Source: Paenarthrobacter aurescens TC1 (GTDB lineage: Bacteria; Actinomycetota; Actinomycetes; Actinomycetales; Micrococcaceae). From it: 64,000 nt of DNA. Made by a program: the position numbers and the translations under genes. Each line of letters opens with the position of its first letter. Within the stretch, counting starts at the first letter, position 1. Under the pieces are notes generated by a model. It was not told the origin of the DNA, did no database searches, and saw only the letters and a list, made by a program, of their open reading frames with translations. This document shows positions 26,940 to 38,159 of this stretch, piece after piece. Where the stretch lies: positions 2,418,001-2,482,000 of the forward strand of contig CP000474.1 in assembly GCA_000014925.1 (NCBI GenBank), read 5' to 3'.

Positions 26940-27764
26940 CTAATTGACTGCGGGTGCCGCGTCCACGGCCCCGCCGTAACGCCGGTCGCGTTTCGCATAA
27001 ATCTCGACGGCGTCCCAAAGGGTCCGCCGGTCCACGTCCGGCCACAATGTGTCCATGAAGACGAACTCAGCGTACGCCGACTGCCACAGCAGGAAATTGG
27101 AGAGCCGCTGCTCCCCCGAACTGCGCAGAAACAGATCCACATCAGGAAGGTCTGGTTCGTCCAGGTACCTTTGAATGGTCTTCTCGGACACCGACCCTGG
27201 CTTCAACCTGCCAGCGGCGACGTCGTGCGCGATGGCGGAAACGGCGTCGGCAATTTCTGCCCGGCCACCGTAATTAACACACATGGTCAACGTGCAGGTG
27301 TCGTTGGCGCGGGTGTAGTCCTCTGCCTCCTCCAGCTCTCTGATCACCGATCCCCACAGGCGTGGCCTGCGGCCAGCCCAGCGGATACGGACACCCCACT
27401 CATCCAGCTGGTTGCGCTGGCGGCGTAGTACATCCTTGTTAAATCCCATGAGGAATCGAACTTCTTCCGGTGACCGTCGCCAGTTCTCGGTGGAGAACGC
27501 ATACACGCTGACGTACTTGATTCCGAGTTCGATCGCCCCCGCCATAACGTCCAAGAGCGCAGGCTCACCAGCCTTATGCCCCTCTATGCGCGGTAGGCCG
27601 CGCTGATTGGCCCACCGCCCGTTGCCGTCCATGACTATGGCCACGTGCTGAGGGATGAGCTCACTGGGAATATTGGGCGGCACAGCCCCGGAAGGGTGTC
27701 CGTAGGGCGCAACCACGGGGGCCGTTCTTGCCGCTGTTGACCTATTCTTCTTTCCAAGTACCAC
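26940..27764 (-). CDS. uppS: cis-prenyltransferase (isoprenyl diphosphate synthase)
   Basis: The 274-residue enzyme builds the C50/C55 prenyl diphosphate used as the cell-wall carrier lipid. Motifs are [12 protein letters not shown] (substrate Asp), [10 protein letters not shown], and the late [24 protein letters not shown]. The N-terminal 30 residues are basic and variable. It starts at GTG 27764, 2 nt after recO, the usual actinobacterial recO-uppS pair. Chain length (deca- or undecaprenyl) cannot be decided here. Confidence 0.94.
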   Translation of the reverse strand: MVLGKKNRSTAARTAPVVAPYGHPSGAVPPNIPSELIPQHVAIVMDGNGRWANQRGLPRIEGHKAGEPALLDVMAGAIELGIKYVSVYAFSTENWRRSPEEVRFLMGFNKDVLRRQRNQLDEWGVRIRWAGRRPRLWGSVIRELEEAEDYTRANDTCTLTMCVNYGGRAEIADAVSAIAHDVAAGRLKPGSVSEKTIQRYLDEPDLPDVDLFLRSSGEQRLSNFLLWQSAYAEFVFMDTLWPDVDRRTLWDAVEIYAKRDRRYGGAVDAAPAVN

Positions 27765-27766
27765 TG

Positions 27767-28519
27767 TCAGCTTCGCTCCACGTGTTTGAGTGATTTCAGG
27801 GCCCGTTCAAGGTGCCACTGGAGGTAACTGGCTACCAGGCCGGCAGCCTCCCGCCTGTGCCGCGGATCCGAAGCGTCGGCGACGCTCCAGTTACCAGTGA
27901 GCAAGGCACCGAGCAATACCACGGTCTCCGGCGCCGGAGCCGGCGAGCCCGGGGGCCTGCAGTCGCTGCACACCATCCCGCCTATGGGGGCGGCAAATGC
28001 CGTATGAGGACCGGGACGGCCACAACGGGCACATTCGGTAAAGCTGGGCGCCCAGCCACCTGTGGCCAAGGCCCGCAAAAGATAAGAATCAAGAATGAGT
28101 TCGGGCGGATGGTCCGAACGGCTGAGGGCCGCCAAGGCACCAACCAGCAGATTGTATTGTGCGGTCCCCGACTCGGTGTCGGCATCCGTAAGTTTCTCGG
28201 CAGTCTCCGTCATGGCTGCAGCCACAGTGAACCGCCCGTAGTCGGCTGCGATGCTGCTTCCGTACGCGCCCTTCGCCACGGCCTGGGTGACAATGTCCAA
28301 GGTACGGCCGGAGACCAGTTGCAGGTCAGCCACCATAAAAGGCTCAAGACGCGCCCCGAAGCGGCTGCTGGTCCGGCGAACACCCTTGGCAACTGCACGA
28401 ACCTGCCCATGGTGCTTGGTCAGCAGAGTAATGATTCGATCCGCCTCGCCCAGCTTGTGGGTACGAAGCACCACGGCATCGTCCCGATAGGACCGTGCTG
28501 CAAACGACGGATTGGCCAC
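27767..28519 (-). CDS. recO: DNA repair protein RecO
   Basis: RecO loads RecA on SSB-coated gaps in the RecFOR pathway. The 250-residue protein has the N-terminal OB fold ([25 protein letters not shown]) and a zinc-finger pair, CARCGRPG and CSDCRPP, in the C-terminal helical half. The start is GTG 28519 ([11 protein letters not shown]); the frame runs on to 28600 through the leuA terminator hairpin, which rules out the longer form. It is co-transcribed with uppS. Confidence 0.93.
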   Translation of the reverse strand: MANPSFAARSYRDDAVVLRTHKLGEADRIITLLTKHHGQVRAVAKGVRRTSSRFGARLEPFMVADLQLVSGRTLDIVTQAVAKGAYGSSIAADYGRFTVAAAMTETAEKLTDADTESGTAQYNLLVGALAALSRSDHPPELILDSYLLRALATGGWAPSFTECARCGRPGPHTAFAAPIGGMVCSDCRPPGSPAPAPETVVLLGALLTGNWSVADASDPRHRREAAGLVASYLQWHLERALKSLKHVERS

Positions 28520-28563
28520 AACTAATCTTCGCACTAAGCCTGGGCCCGGCAGTGACCGCCGGA

Positions 28564-28597
28564 CCGTGTGGTGACGGTATTTCCCGTCACCACACGG
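28564..28597 (-). terminator. hairpin after leuA
   Basis: CCGTGTGGTGACGG pairs with CCGTCACCACACGG around a 6-nt loop, 8 nt after the leuA stop. It lacks a T run, so termination may be Rho-assisted. Confidence 0.65.
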
Positions 28598-28604
28598 CAC
28601 GTGC

Positions 28605-30368
<1,764 letters not shown>

Positions 30369-30371
30369 CTA

Positions 30372-30458
30372 AGTGAAAGCTTAGCCGGACACAACGGAAC
30401 TCCGCGGCGAGGATGGCCCAGCTTCAGATAGCTTTCAGGCCTCGCCGCGGCAGCTAAG
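30372..30458 (-). promoter_or_regulatory. leuA leader RNA: mutually exclusive pairings
   Basis: On the minus strand CCGCGGCGAGG (30440-30450) pairs with CCTCGCCGCGG (30402-30412), an 11-bp stem reaching into leader codons 6-9. Alternatives are the third Leu and Ser codons (CTTAGC, 30453-30458) with GCTAAG (30380-30385), and TGAAAGCT at the leader stop (30430-30437) with AGCTTTCA (30374-30381). A ribosome stalled on the Leu codons would change the choice. No clear T-tailed terminator is seen, so control may be at translation. Confidence 0.6.
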
Positions 30459-30467
30459 AAGAAGCAT
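30435..30467 (-). CDS. leuA leader peptide MLLLSCRGEA
   Basis: This 10-codon frame begins at ATG 30467, 121 nt upstream of the leuA start. Codons 2-4 are three consecutive CTT Leu codons, a rare choice in a GC-rich genome. There is no obvious Shine-Dalgarno. TACTGT (minus strand, 30491-30486) could be the -10 of its promoter. Position, size and Leu run are those of attenuation leader peptides. Confidence 0.7.
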   Translation of the reverse strand: MLLLSCRGEA

Positions 30468-30593
30468 CGCCGTACGCACAAATTCACAGTAACACGGTGC
30501 GTATGATGACAGTGCAACACCTCATGCAACGTCCACTATGCAGACGCCGCGACGGTGGAAACGCCGACTGCAGTGTCCACTCAAGGAGCCACA

Positions 30594-32546
30594 GTGCCAC
30601 AGTCGGGGATCTCTCTTTCCAATATCGATCACAGCGTCCGGCCTCAGGACGACCTTTATCAGCATGTCAACGGCGCTTGGCTCAACAGCACAACGATCCC
30701 CGACGACAGGCCGCTTGAAGGCACCTTCACGGCTTTGCGGGATGGCGCCGAGTTGGCCGTCAAGGCGATTATCGAAGAAGCAGCCGCCAAGGGTGAGTCA
30801 GCAACCGGCGTCGAACAGAAGGTTGGCGGACTGTACGCCAGTTTCATGGACGAAGATGCGGCTGAGGCAAAGGGCCTGGAACCCGTGCGAGGCCGCCTCG
30901 ATCAGGTTCGGGCGGTGGGCTCGGCACAGGAACTGGCCGCCCTCATCGGCCGGTTGTTCCGGTCGGACGTCTCCGGCCTTTTCTCCATCTACCCCGCTCC
31001 GGACGCCGGCAATCCGGAACGTATCCTCCTGTATATCGGACAGGGTGGCCTAGGTTTGCCGGACGAGTCCTACTACCGCGAGGAAAAATTCGCAGCCATC
31101 GTGGCGGCCTACGGTGACTACATTGCAAAGTTGTTCAATCTCGCGGGTATCCCCGATGCGGAAGCTGCTTCACAGCGCATCGTCGCCCTTGAAACCGCCT
31201 TGGCATCCCACCACTGGGACAACGTCACTCTGCGGGATCCCCAAAAGACCTACAACCTCAAGACCGCAGAGGAAGCCGAAGCACTGTTCCCCCTGCTCGA
31301 CACGTGGTTCGAGGCGGCAAGGGTAGAACAAGCCAAGCGGGATGAAATTGTGGTGAGTACTCCGGACTTCTTTGCAGGGGCTGCAGCCCTGCTGGAATCC
31401 GAGCCACTGGAAACGTGGAAGGAATGGCTGACACTCAGGGTTCTCAGCTCGGCCGCGCCATACCTGTCTTCCGTTTTTGTTTCCACGAACTTTGACTTCT
31501 ATGGCACCACCCTCAGCGGTACCCCGCAGAACAAAGAGCGCTGGAAGCGCGGGGTGGCCGTCGTCGAGGCGGCCCTTGGCGAAGCAGTCGGCCAGATCTA
31601 TGTTGATCGGCACTTCCCTGCCGGCCACAAAGCAAGGATGGAGACGCTGGTCTCCAACCTGATCGAAGCCTACCGGGAGAGTATTTCTTCCCTGGGATGG
31701 ATGGGCGAGGACACCAAAAAAGAGGCGCTGAAGAAGCTGGACGCATTCCGTCCAAAGATAGGTTTTCCTGACAAGTGGATCGATTACTCTGCCGTCGAGA
31801 TTGACCCGACAGACCTCCTCGGTAACGTGGAACGTGCCCATGACGCCGATGTGGACCGGCACTTGGATGAAATAGGGAAGCCCGTTGACCTGACAAAGTG
31901 GCTCATGACACCCCAGACTGTCAACGCCTACTACCATCCAATGCTCAATGAGATCGTCTTCCCCGCAGCTATCCTTCAGCCCCCCTTCTTCAACGCGGAC
32001 GCGGATGACGCTGTCAACTATGGCGGCATCGGCGCGGTGATCGGTCACGAAATCGGCCACGGTTTCGACGACCAAGGGTCACAGTTCGACGGGAGCGGAG
32101 CGCTTCGCAATTGGTGGACGGAGGACGACCGTACAGCCTTTGAATCCCTGACGGCGAAATTGGTTGCCCAGTACGACGCTTTGTCCCCCTACGCGGCACC
32201 GGACCATAAGGTCAACGGCAAACTGACCCTGGGTGAGAACATCGGCGACCTGGGTGGCCTGACGATTGCCTACAAGGCCTATCTCCTGAGCCTGAACGGA
32301 GCCGAGCCCGAAGTCATCGACGGATTCACAGGATTCCAGCGGTTCTTCATGTCGTGGGCTGCCGGTTGGCGCCAAGTGATCCGCACCGAGGAAGCGATCC
32401 GGAGACTGGCCACCGATCCCCACTCCCCCAACGAATTCCGTACCAACGCCATAGCCCGCAACCTCGACGCCTTCCATGCAGCGTTCGCAGTGACTAAGGC
32501 CGATGGCATGTGGATGGAGCCAGGGGAACGCGTCAGCATCTGGTAA
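30594..32546 (+). CDS. M13 family zinc metallopeptidase
   Basis: This 650-residue neprilysin-like peptidase has the zinc motif HEIGHGFDDQG, the third ligand in ENIGDLGG and the substrate-binding NAYYHPMLNEIVFPAAILQPPFF region. The N-terminal peptidase_M13_N part begins VRPQDDLYQHVNGAWL. There is no signal peptide or membrane anchor, so it is a cytoplasmic oligopeptidase like other actinobacterial members. The start is GTG 30594 with AAGGAG 6 nt upstream; GTG 30555 is a poorer choice. Single gene, divergent from leuA. Confidence 0.95.
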   Translation: MPQSGISLSNIDHSVRPQDDLYQHVNGAWLNSTTIPDDRPLEGTFTALRDGAELAVKAIIEEAAAKGESATGVEQKVGGLYASFMDEDAAEAKGLEPVRGRLDQVRAVGSAQELAALIGRLFRSDVSGLFSIYPAPDAGNPERILLYIGQGGLGLPDESYYREEKFAAIVAAYGDYIAKLFNLAGIPDAEAASQRIVALETALASHHWDNVTLRDPQKTYNLKTAEEAEALFPLLDTWFEAARVEQAKRDEIVVSTPDFFAGAAALLESEPLETWKEWLTLRVLSSAAPYLSSVFVSTNFDFYGTTLSGTPQNKERWKRGVAVVEAALGEAVGQIYVDRHFPAGHKARMETLVSNLIEAYRESISSLGWMGEDTKKEALKKLDAFRPKIGFPDKWIDYSAVEIDPTDLLGNVERAHDADVDRHLDEIGKPVDLTKWLMTPQTVNAYYHPMLNEIVFPAAILQPPFFNADADDAVNYGGIGAVIGHEIGHGFDDQGSQFDGSGALRNWWTEDDRTAFESLTAKLVAQYDALSPYAAPDHKVNGKLTLGENIGDLGGLTIAYKAYLLSLNGAEPEVIDGFTGFQRFFMSWAAGWRQVIRTEEAIRRLATDPHSPNEFRTNAIARNLDAFHAAFAVTKADGMWMEPGERVSIW

Positions 32547-32559
32547 ACCCGCACAACGC

Positions 32560-32593
32560 AACGGCCGGCCAGTTCGATAACTGGCCGGCCGTT
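32560..32593. terminator. bidirectional terminator between M13 peptidase and LCP gene
   Basis: AACGGCCGGCCAGTT pairs perfectly with AACTGGCCGGCCGTT around CGAT. It lies between the two convergent stop codons. Confidence 0.88.
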
Positions 32594-32618
32594 GCTGTGT
32601 GCGGCTAAAGCAGGGAAC

Positions 32619-34181
32619 CTACTGCTGATCGATGTACAGGGGATTCACCTGTTGGCAAACAGCATCGTTGGCCGTTTGGTTGACCACATCGGACGGAACA
32701 GAGGCTGCACCGTACGCAGTTCCGCTGCTGAAGTCTGTACCCACGTAGAGCTGCACGCCCGCTACGCCCGGAGCTTCCTGGACCTGCGCGGCCGGGATGC
32801 CGAAAAGTGTAGCGACGTCGGCAGCCACGTCCGCGAAGCCCGGTCCATAGTAAAGCACCGTCTGATCCACGGGATTAGCCAAGTAGGAGACCGTCTGGGC
32901 GAAACCGTTCCCTGTGAGTACGGTCATGAGCTCCTGAGCCCTGGTAGCAACGCCACTGCCGTTGGCAACGGCCACCGGCTGAATCGCTTTGTCGTACGCA
33001 GGTGCGGGAGGCGTGGTAGCCGTTGGCTGTGGGGCCGGGCTTTCGCTCGGTGCAGGAGGAGCCGTCGCACCCGGCGTTGTGAGGTCGAGGTCAGCACGAA
33101 GCGCAGCGAAAAGCTGCGATGCCTGGGGCTCGATGAGTTCCAACCTGTTAATGTCAGCCGCGGCGGCCTGAGTGGGCACCGCTACGAACGCCACCTTGGA
33201 AACATCGATGTCCTTGAGCCGCCCGCCAATAGTCAGCAGCGAAGGAACAGACGCCAGGCCCTCGTCCACAGTCAGGTTCTGCGTGACCACATCCGCGATC
33301 TGCAACAGCCTTTGCGGGTTACCCAGTGTTCCCTCATCCTTGAGCTTCCTGGTGAGGGATGAGAGGAACGCTTGCTGCCCCTTGATGCGGCCAAGGTCGC
33401 CTCCGTCACCGAAAGCATGCCTGGTCCGGAGGAACGCCAAAGCTTGTTCGCCTTCAACCAAGGAATCACCCTTGGCGAGGCGGAGCCGGGAATCCGGGTC
33501 AAACACCGGGTCACTGACGCAAACATTGACACCGCCCACAGCATGTGAGAGTTCCTTGACCGCGTTGAAGTCAGCCATCATGAAGTGGTCGATTTCCAAA
33601 CCGGTCAACTGGTTCACGGTATCCACCGCGCAACCAATACCGGCCTCTGCCATGGCTTCATTGATCATCACGCCGCTGCGGGCAGGGAAGGTCTGGTTAT
33701 TGGTACGGTCGGTGCATTGGGGCACGTCAACAAGAAGGTCGCGCGGGAAACTCAAGACATTGACGCGTTTATTGTCCGCGGAGATGTCCAGCAGCATCAT
33801 GACATCGGAGTGGCCATAGCCGGTGGAGTCCTCAGTGCTACCGTATTCGGCGTTCTTGCCGTCACGGGTATCGGAGCCAAGGATCAGGATCTGCAGGCGA
33901 TCCGTCTTATCGTCCACCAGCGGGTCACCGGCGTTGCGGGTTTCCCCGGCACTCAAGGGCGCCTTGGTGATATTGGTCTGCAGGCGGATAAACCAGAAAG
34001 CCGCAAAGGCAACGCCTGCCACCAGCGCAACGGAGACCACGCCGGTAACAATTTTCAACCAAAGCGGCAGGCCTTTGGGCGCGTTCATATGGCGAGGGGT
34101 ACCGTCGGCATCCTCTCCATGGCGCGCCCCGGTGGGGCCAGCGGTGCCGGTGCCCTGCGGGCGGGCGTCACGACGTCGCAC
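32619..34181 (-). CDS. LytR-CpsA-Psr (LCP) family protein with LytR_C domain
   Basis: LCP proteins join teichoic acid, arabinogalactan or other polymers to peptidoglycan outside the membrane. The 520-residue protein has a cytoplasmic N-terminus, one membrane helix (about 40-66), the LCP domain (about 95-275: ILILGSDTRDG, GHSDVMMLLDIS, VNVLSFPRDLLVDVP, EGEQALAFLRTRHAFGDGGDLGRIKGQQ), a Pro/Thr linker near 375-400, and a C-terminal LytR_C domain. The start is GTG 34181; the in-frame ATG of MNAPKG about 31 codons later is possible. The polymer is not known. Confidence 0.93.
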   Translation of the reverse strand: MRRRDARPQGTGTAGPTGARHGEDADGTPRHMNAPKGLPLWLKIVTGVVSVALVAGVAFAAFWFIRLQTNITKAPLSAGETRNAGDPLVDDKTDRLQILILGSDTRDGKNAEYGSTEDSTGYGHSDVMMLLDISADNKRVNVLSFPRDLLVDVPQCTDRTNNQTFPARSGVMINEAMAEAGIGCAVDTVNQLTGLEIDHFMMADFNAVKELSHAVGGVNVCVSDPVFDPDSRLRLAKGDSLVEGEQALAFLRTRHAFGDGGDLGRIKGQQAFLSSLTRKLKDEGTLGNPQRLLQIADVVTQNLTVDEGLASVPSLLTIGGRLKDIDVSKVAFVAVPTQAAAADINRLELIEPQASQLFAALRADLDLTTPGATAPPAPSESPAPQPTATTPPAPAYDKAIQPVAVANGSGVATRAQELMTVLTGNGFAQTVSYLANPVDQTVLYYGPGFADVAADVATLFGIPAAQVQEAPGVAGVQLYVGTDFSSGTAYGAASVPSDVVNQTANDAVCQQVNPLYIDQQ

Positions 34182-34287
34182 TATTCGGTTTACCTTTCAT
34201 CAAACAGCTGGATCCCCGCAATCATAGTTGCCGTTTCTGGGAAGTTCCTTATCGGGCCCGTAGCCACGCCGGATCCAGTAACGCCAA

Positions 34288-35250
34288 CTAGAACCCGAGT
34301 TTGACCAATTGCTTGGGATCGCGCTGCCAGTCTTTGGCTACTTTAACGTGGAGATCGAGGTAGATCCGGGTGCCGAGCAGCGTCTCGATACCCTTTCGGG
34401 CGTTGGTTCCCACCTCACGCAAACGGCTTCCGCCCTTGCCGATGATGATGGCCTTCTGGGAAGGCCGTTCAACATAAAGGTTCACGCGAACATCCAACAG
34501 CGGGTTGTCCTCGGTCCGGCCCTCACGGGGAACGATTTCCTCCACCACCACTGCGAGTGAGTGCGGAAGTTCATCGCGGACGCCCTCAAGTGCCGCTTCG
34601 CGAATCAGCTCTGCGATCATGACGGCCTCAGGCTCGTCCGTCAGCTCGCCGTCAGGATACAGCGGCGGTGAGGACGGCATGTGGCTGATCAGGACATCTG
34701 CAACAGTGGAGACCTGAAAACCATCGGCGGCAGAAACAGGCACGATGTCAGCCCAGCCCTGCTCACCAAGAACATCGCGGCCCAACGCGGCGACTGCAAG
34801 CAATTGCTCCGTCAACGCCTGACGATCCACAAGGTCGGTTTTGGTCACAAGTGCCACGATGGGCTTGCGTCCGACGGCGGCAAGCTGAGCGGCGATGTAT
34901 TTGTCGCCGGGGCCGATTTTTTCGTTTGCCGGCAGGCAGAAACCGATGGCATCGACTTCCGCCAGGGTGTCTGCAACAAGTTCATTGAGACGCTTTCCCA
35001 GCAGGGTACGCGGGCGGTGAAGGCCCGGAGTGTCCACAAGGATCAATTGGGCGTCGTCGCGGTGGACAATACCGCGAATGGTGTGCCGTGTAGTTTGCGG
35101 TTTGGCCGAGGTGATGGCCACTTTCTGGCCAACCAACGCGTTGGTCAGTGTCGATTTCCCCGCATTGGGCCGGCCGACAAGCACCGAGAAGCCAGCGTGG
35201 AAGCCACCGAAATCGGCATCGGCATCGAATTTCTTATTTTGCTTGCTCAC
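34288..35250 (-). CDS. era: GTPase Era
   Basis: Era binds the 3' end of 16S rRNA and helps 30S assembly. This 320-residue protein has GTPase motifs G1 GRPNAGKSTLTN, G3 DTPGLHRPR and G4 TKTD, and the KH domain with IIIGKGGSRLREVG. The start is GTG 35250 (VSKQNKK); the frame upstream lies within the CBS protein gene. It overlaps that gene by 17 nt and closes the operon phoH-ybeY-corC-era. Confidence 0.95.
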   Translation of the reverse strand: MSKQNKKFDADADFGGFHAGFSVLVGRPNAGKSTLTNALVGQKVAITSAKPQTTRHTIRGIVHRDDAQLILVDTPGLHRPRTLLGKRLNELVADTLAEVDAIGFCLPANEKIGPGDKYIAAQLAAVGRKPIVALVTKTDLVDRQALTEQLLAVAALGRDVLGEQGWADIVPVSAADGFQVSTVADVLISHMPSSPPLYPDGELTDEPEAVMIAELIREAALEGVRDELPHSLAVVVEEIVPREGRTEDNPLLDVRVNLYVERPSQKAIIIGKGGSRLREVGTNARKGIETLLGTRIYLDLHVKVAKDWQRDPKQLVKLGF

Positions 35251-36565
35251 GTGGAACTCCCTGTTGCGTTGAGTCGGCGTCATCGAGAAGGTCTTCAAAG
35301 TCAGTGTCTTCCTTTGGCATGGCTGCCGCAATGATGTGGCTGACCCTGTTACGGCGACCCTCCAGCCTATCTGCCCGGAGCGATATTCCGTTCACTTCAA
35401 CGGAGCTCCCAACAATGGGAACCTGGCCAAGGGCTTTTGCAAGAAGACCGCCGACCGTATCCACCTCGTCGTCGTCCAGATCGATGTCGAAGAGTTCGCC
35501 CAGGTCATCGATGCTCATGCGGGCGCTCACGCGGTACGTGCCATCGCCGAGATCAACCGCTTCCTCGGCGGCGGCGTCGTATTCATCCACAATCTCGCCA
35601 ACGATCTCTTCAATGAGGTCCTCAAGGGTGACCAGCCCGGCGGTGCCGCCGTACTCGTCGATGACGATCGCCACATGCGTGGACTCTTTTTGAAGTTCCC
35701 TCAAGAGGTCGCTCACAGGCTTGGATTCCGGGACATAACGGACGTCGCGTGCGAGCGAGTCAACGTCGTGGGCTTGTAATCCGGGTTCGCTGCGATGCAT
35801 GGCCGCAGCCACATCCTTGAGGTAAAGAATTCCACGGATCTGGTCCGTGTTCTCACCAATGACCGGGATCCTTGAGTAGCCGGACCGCAGGAAAAGGCCC
35901 ATTGCCGTTTCGAGGTCCGAGCCCGTACCGATACTGACAATGTCCGTGCGGGGAACCATCACCGAACGCACCAAGGTGTCACCGAAATCGAAGACCGAAT
36001 GAATGAGCTCAGCCTCGTTGTCTTCGATCATGTCCGATTCCGCGGCACGATCCACGAATTCGCGGAACTCCTCTTCGCTGACGAAAGCGTCATCCCCGCT
36101 CGGGGCACCTGGTGCAACTGCCTGCCCCAAGGCCACCAACCAGCCAGGGATGGGTCCCAAAATCCAGCACAGGAACCTGATCAGCGGTGCAGTGAAGCGA
36201 ACGACGGGGCCGGAGTGCGCCCGGCCCAACTGCCTGGGTGAAACACCCACCAGCACGAAGCCGATGACCGCCATGATTCCCGTGGCTGCGAGCCCGGCGA
36301 GCCACACGTTGTCCAGCAGACTATGCAGGACAACCGCAACGGCAACTGCCGCCGCCATTTCGAACCACACGCGCCAAAAACGCAGGGCCCGCATGTGCGC
36401 GATCGGGTTCTTGAGAATTCCCCCCAGCGCCTTACCCTTGCTCCGCACTATTGATTGTTCGGCCTCATGCCGGGGCAGGAAGTTGAACGCAGCCTCGGCT
36501 GCGGTCAGCAGTGCAACGAAGCTGAGAAAAACCAGCGCCATGCCGACCAGGATGATCGAGGTCAC
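35234..36565 (-). CDS. CNNM/CBS/CorC_HlyC-domain membrane protein
   Basis: The 443-residue protein has an N-terminal DUF21 (CNNM) region with four hydrophobic segments up to about residue 150, a paired CBS domain (about 200-325; MVPRTDIVSIGTGSD, GYSRIPVIGENTDQIRGILYLKD, THVAIVIDEYGGTAGLVTLEDLIEEIVGEI) and a C-terminal CorC_HlyC domain. Relatives are linked to Mg/Co efflux and are often called hemolysins without proof of lysis. It starts at GTG 36565 in a GTGA overlap with ybeY. Confidence 0.93.
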   Translation of the reverse strand: MTSIILVGMALVFLSFVALLTAAEAAFNFLPRHEAEQSIVRSKGKALGGILKNPIAHMRALRFWRVWFEMAAAVAVAVVLHSLLDNVWLAGLAATGIMAVIGFVLVGVSPRQLGRAHSGPVVRFTAPLIRFLCWILGPIPGWLVALGQAVAPGAPSGDDAFVSEEEFREFVDRAAESDMIEDNEAELIHSVFDFGDTLVRSVMVPRTDIVSIGTGSDLETAMGLFLRSGYSRIPVIGENTDQIRGILYLKDVAAAMHRSEPGLQAHDVDSLARDVRYVPESKPVSDLLRELQKESTHVAIVIDEYGGTAGLVTLEDLIEEIVGEIVDEYDAAAEEAVDLGDGTYRVSARMSIDDLGELFDIDLDDDEVDTVGGLLAKALGQVPIVGSSVEVNGISLRADRLEGRRNRVSHIIAAAMPKEDTDFEDLLDDADSTQQGVPREQAK

Positions 36566-37035
36566 TGCATGGTCTCCATGGGGGCATCCTTGCCCAGGAA
36601 TTCAGACAGCAGTTCCCGCTGCAAACCGAACATCTCTTCCTTTTCCTCCGGCTCCGCATGGTCAAAACCAAGCAGGTGGAGGATGCCATGGGTTGTCAGG
36701 AGCAGCATTTCGTCCTGCGTGGGGTGCCCGGCGTTGCGCGCCTGTACCTCGGCCACCTGAGGGCAAATAGCGATGTCGCCCAGCATGCCTTGCGGCGTGG
36801 GCTTCTCCGGAGTGCCCGGCGTCAGTTCGTCCATGGGCACGGACAAAACATCCGTAGCCCCGGGCTCGTCCATCAGTTCGATGTGCAGCTTTTCCATTGC
36901 CGGTTCATCGACAAGGAGAATGGATAGCTCTGCTTGGGGGTGGATGTACAGACGCTCAAAGATGAAGCGTGACAACGTCACCAGCTGGGCTTCGTCCACC
37001 ACCACACCGGACTCGTTGTTTACTTCAATGCTCAT
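36562..37035 (-). CDS. ybeY: rRNA maturation endoribonuclease YbeY
   Basis: This 157-residue metal-dependent RNase acts in 16S rRNA 3'-end processing and ribosome quality control. The zinc motif HGILHLLGFDH is intact, and TDVLSVPMDE and MLGDIAICP are typical. The start is ATG 37035, in an ATGA overlap with the phoH stop; a longer frame would translate the phoH repeat tail in another frame and is rejected. A GTGA overlap couples it to the CBS protein gene. Confidence 0.96.
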   Translation of the reverse strand: MSIEVNNESGVVVDEAQLVTLSRFIFERLYIHPQAELSILLVDEPAMEKLHIELMDEPGATDVLSVPMDELTPGTPEKPTPQGMLGDIAICPQVAEVQARNAGHPTQDEMLLLTTHGILHLLGFDHAEPEEKEEMFGLQRELLSEFLGKDAPMETMQ

Positions 37036-38159
37036 TTGCGTACTCCACGGTTGTACTGTGCACCAGGTTTGTCTTGTGCACCAGGTTTGTCTTGGGCACC
37101 AGGTTTGTACTGGGCGTCGGTGCGGTGTGCGTCGTCCCATGTGCTGTAGGCGGAGACGATGTCAGCAACCAAGCGGTGCCGGACGACGTCAGCGGCCTCC
37201 AGAATGGAGAAGTTGACGTCATCGATTCCCTTCAGGATTTCCCTGACAATCCGCAACCCGGAGGTTGAACCGGAAGGCAGGTCTATCTGCGTGACATCGC
37301 CCGTGACCACCATTTTTGATCCGAAACCTAGGCGGGTCAGGAACATCTTCATCTGCTCCGGAGTGGTGTTTTGCGCTTCATCGAGAATGATGAATGCGTC
37401 GTTCAGCGTCCGTCCACGCATGTAGGCCAGGGGTGCGACCTCGATGGTCCCCGCAGCCATCAAGCGCGGGATGGACTCGGGATCCATCATGTCGTGCAAT
37501 GCGTCATACAGCGGGCGAAGATACGGGTCGATCTTGTCGCTCAGCGTTCCGGGAAGGAAGCCCAGACGTTCCCCCGCTTCCACCGCAGGCCGGGTGAGGA
37601 TGATCCGACTGACTTCCTTTGTCTGCAGCGCCTGGACTGCCTTGGCCATTGCCAGGTATGTCTTTCCGGTACCTGCGGGACCGATTCCGAAAATGACGGT
37701 GTTGTCGTCAATGGCGTCGACGTAGTTCTTCTGGTTCAGCGTCTTGGGCCGTATGGTCTTGCCCCTGCTGGACAGAATATTGTGCGTCAAGACATCAGCC
37801 GGATTCTGCACGGACTGGACCCTCAACAAGGACACGAGCTGCTGAAGGATGTCCGGAGTGACCACGGTCCCCTTCGCCACGAGCCCACGGACTTCCTCCA
37901 AGAGACGCATGATGCGTGGAATGACGGTGGAAGGCCCCGTCATGGAGAGCTCATTACCGCGGACATGGAAGTTGACGTCCTGGAACTGTTCCTCGATGTA
38001 TCGCAAGGCTTCGTCGTGGCTGCCCAACGAGTGAACCATCTGGTCGGAGTTGTCGAACGTGACAACTTCCGTGCGCGTACCCGGTAGTGTGTGCGGGAAC
38101 TCGGTGGGCGGCTGGTTGCCGTTTCCGGTCCTGAGCCGCCCGTTCAAAGATTCACTCAT
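37032..38159 (-). CDS. PhoH family ATPase
   Basis: The 375-residue protein has a PhoH ATPase core with Walker A GIGPAGTGKTYLAMAKAVQAL, Walker B AFIILDEAQNTTPEQMK and KMVVTGDVTQIDLP, preceded by an N-terminal KH-like segment (about 45-120). It lies upstream of ybeY and era, the usual RNA-metabolism context. The C-terminus carries the repeat tail KPGAQD (three near-identical units) then YNRGVRK, encoded by an 18-bp tandem repeat. The start is ATG 38159; GTG or ATG codons upstream lack support. Confidence 0.94.
   Translation of the reverse strand: MSESLNGRLRTGNGNQPPTEFPHTLPGTRTEVVTFDNSDQMVHSLGSHDEALRYIEEQFQDVNFHVRGNELSMTGPSTVIPRIMRLLEEVRGLVAKGTVVTPDILQQLVSLLRVQSVQNPADVLTHNILSSRGKTIRPKTLNQKNYVDAIDDNTVIFGIGPAGTGKTYLAMAKAVQALQTKEVSRIILTRPAVEAGERLGFLPGTLSDKIDPYLRPLYDALHDMMDPESIPRLMAAGTIEVAPLAYMRGRTLNDAFIILDEAQNTTPEQMKMFLTRLGFGSKMVVTGDVTQIDLPSGSTSGLRIVREILKGIDDVNFSILEAADVVRHRLVADIVSAYSTWDDAHRTDAQYKPGAQDKPGAQDKPGAQYNRGVRK
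37060..37113 (-). repeat. 18-bp tandem repeat in 3' end of phoH-like gene
   Basis: Three copies of an 18-bp unit (GCACCAGGTTTGTCTTGT and close variants) begin at 37060, 37078 and 37096. They encode KPGAQD/Y units at the C-terminus. The repeat is in frame and could vary in number between strains. Confidence 0.85.

Noticed and set aside
37060..37113. 18-bp repeat as a CRISPR array
   Set aside because: Units are directly adjacent with no spacers and lie inside a coding frame.
36562..37140. longer YbeY of 192 residues
   Set aside because: The extra N-terminus would be the phoH repeat read in another frame; ATG 37035 in the ATGA overlap gives the normal family start.
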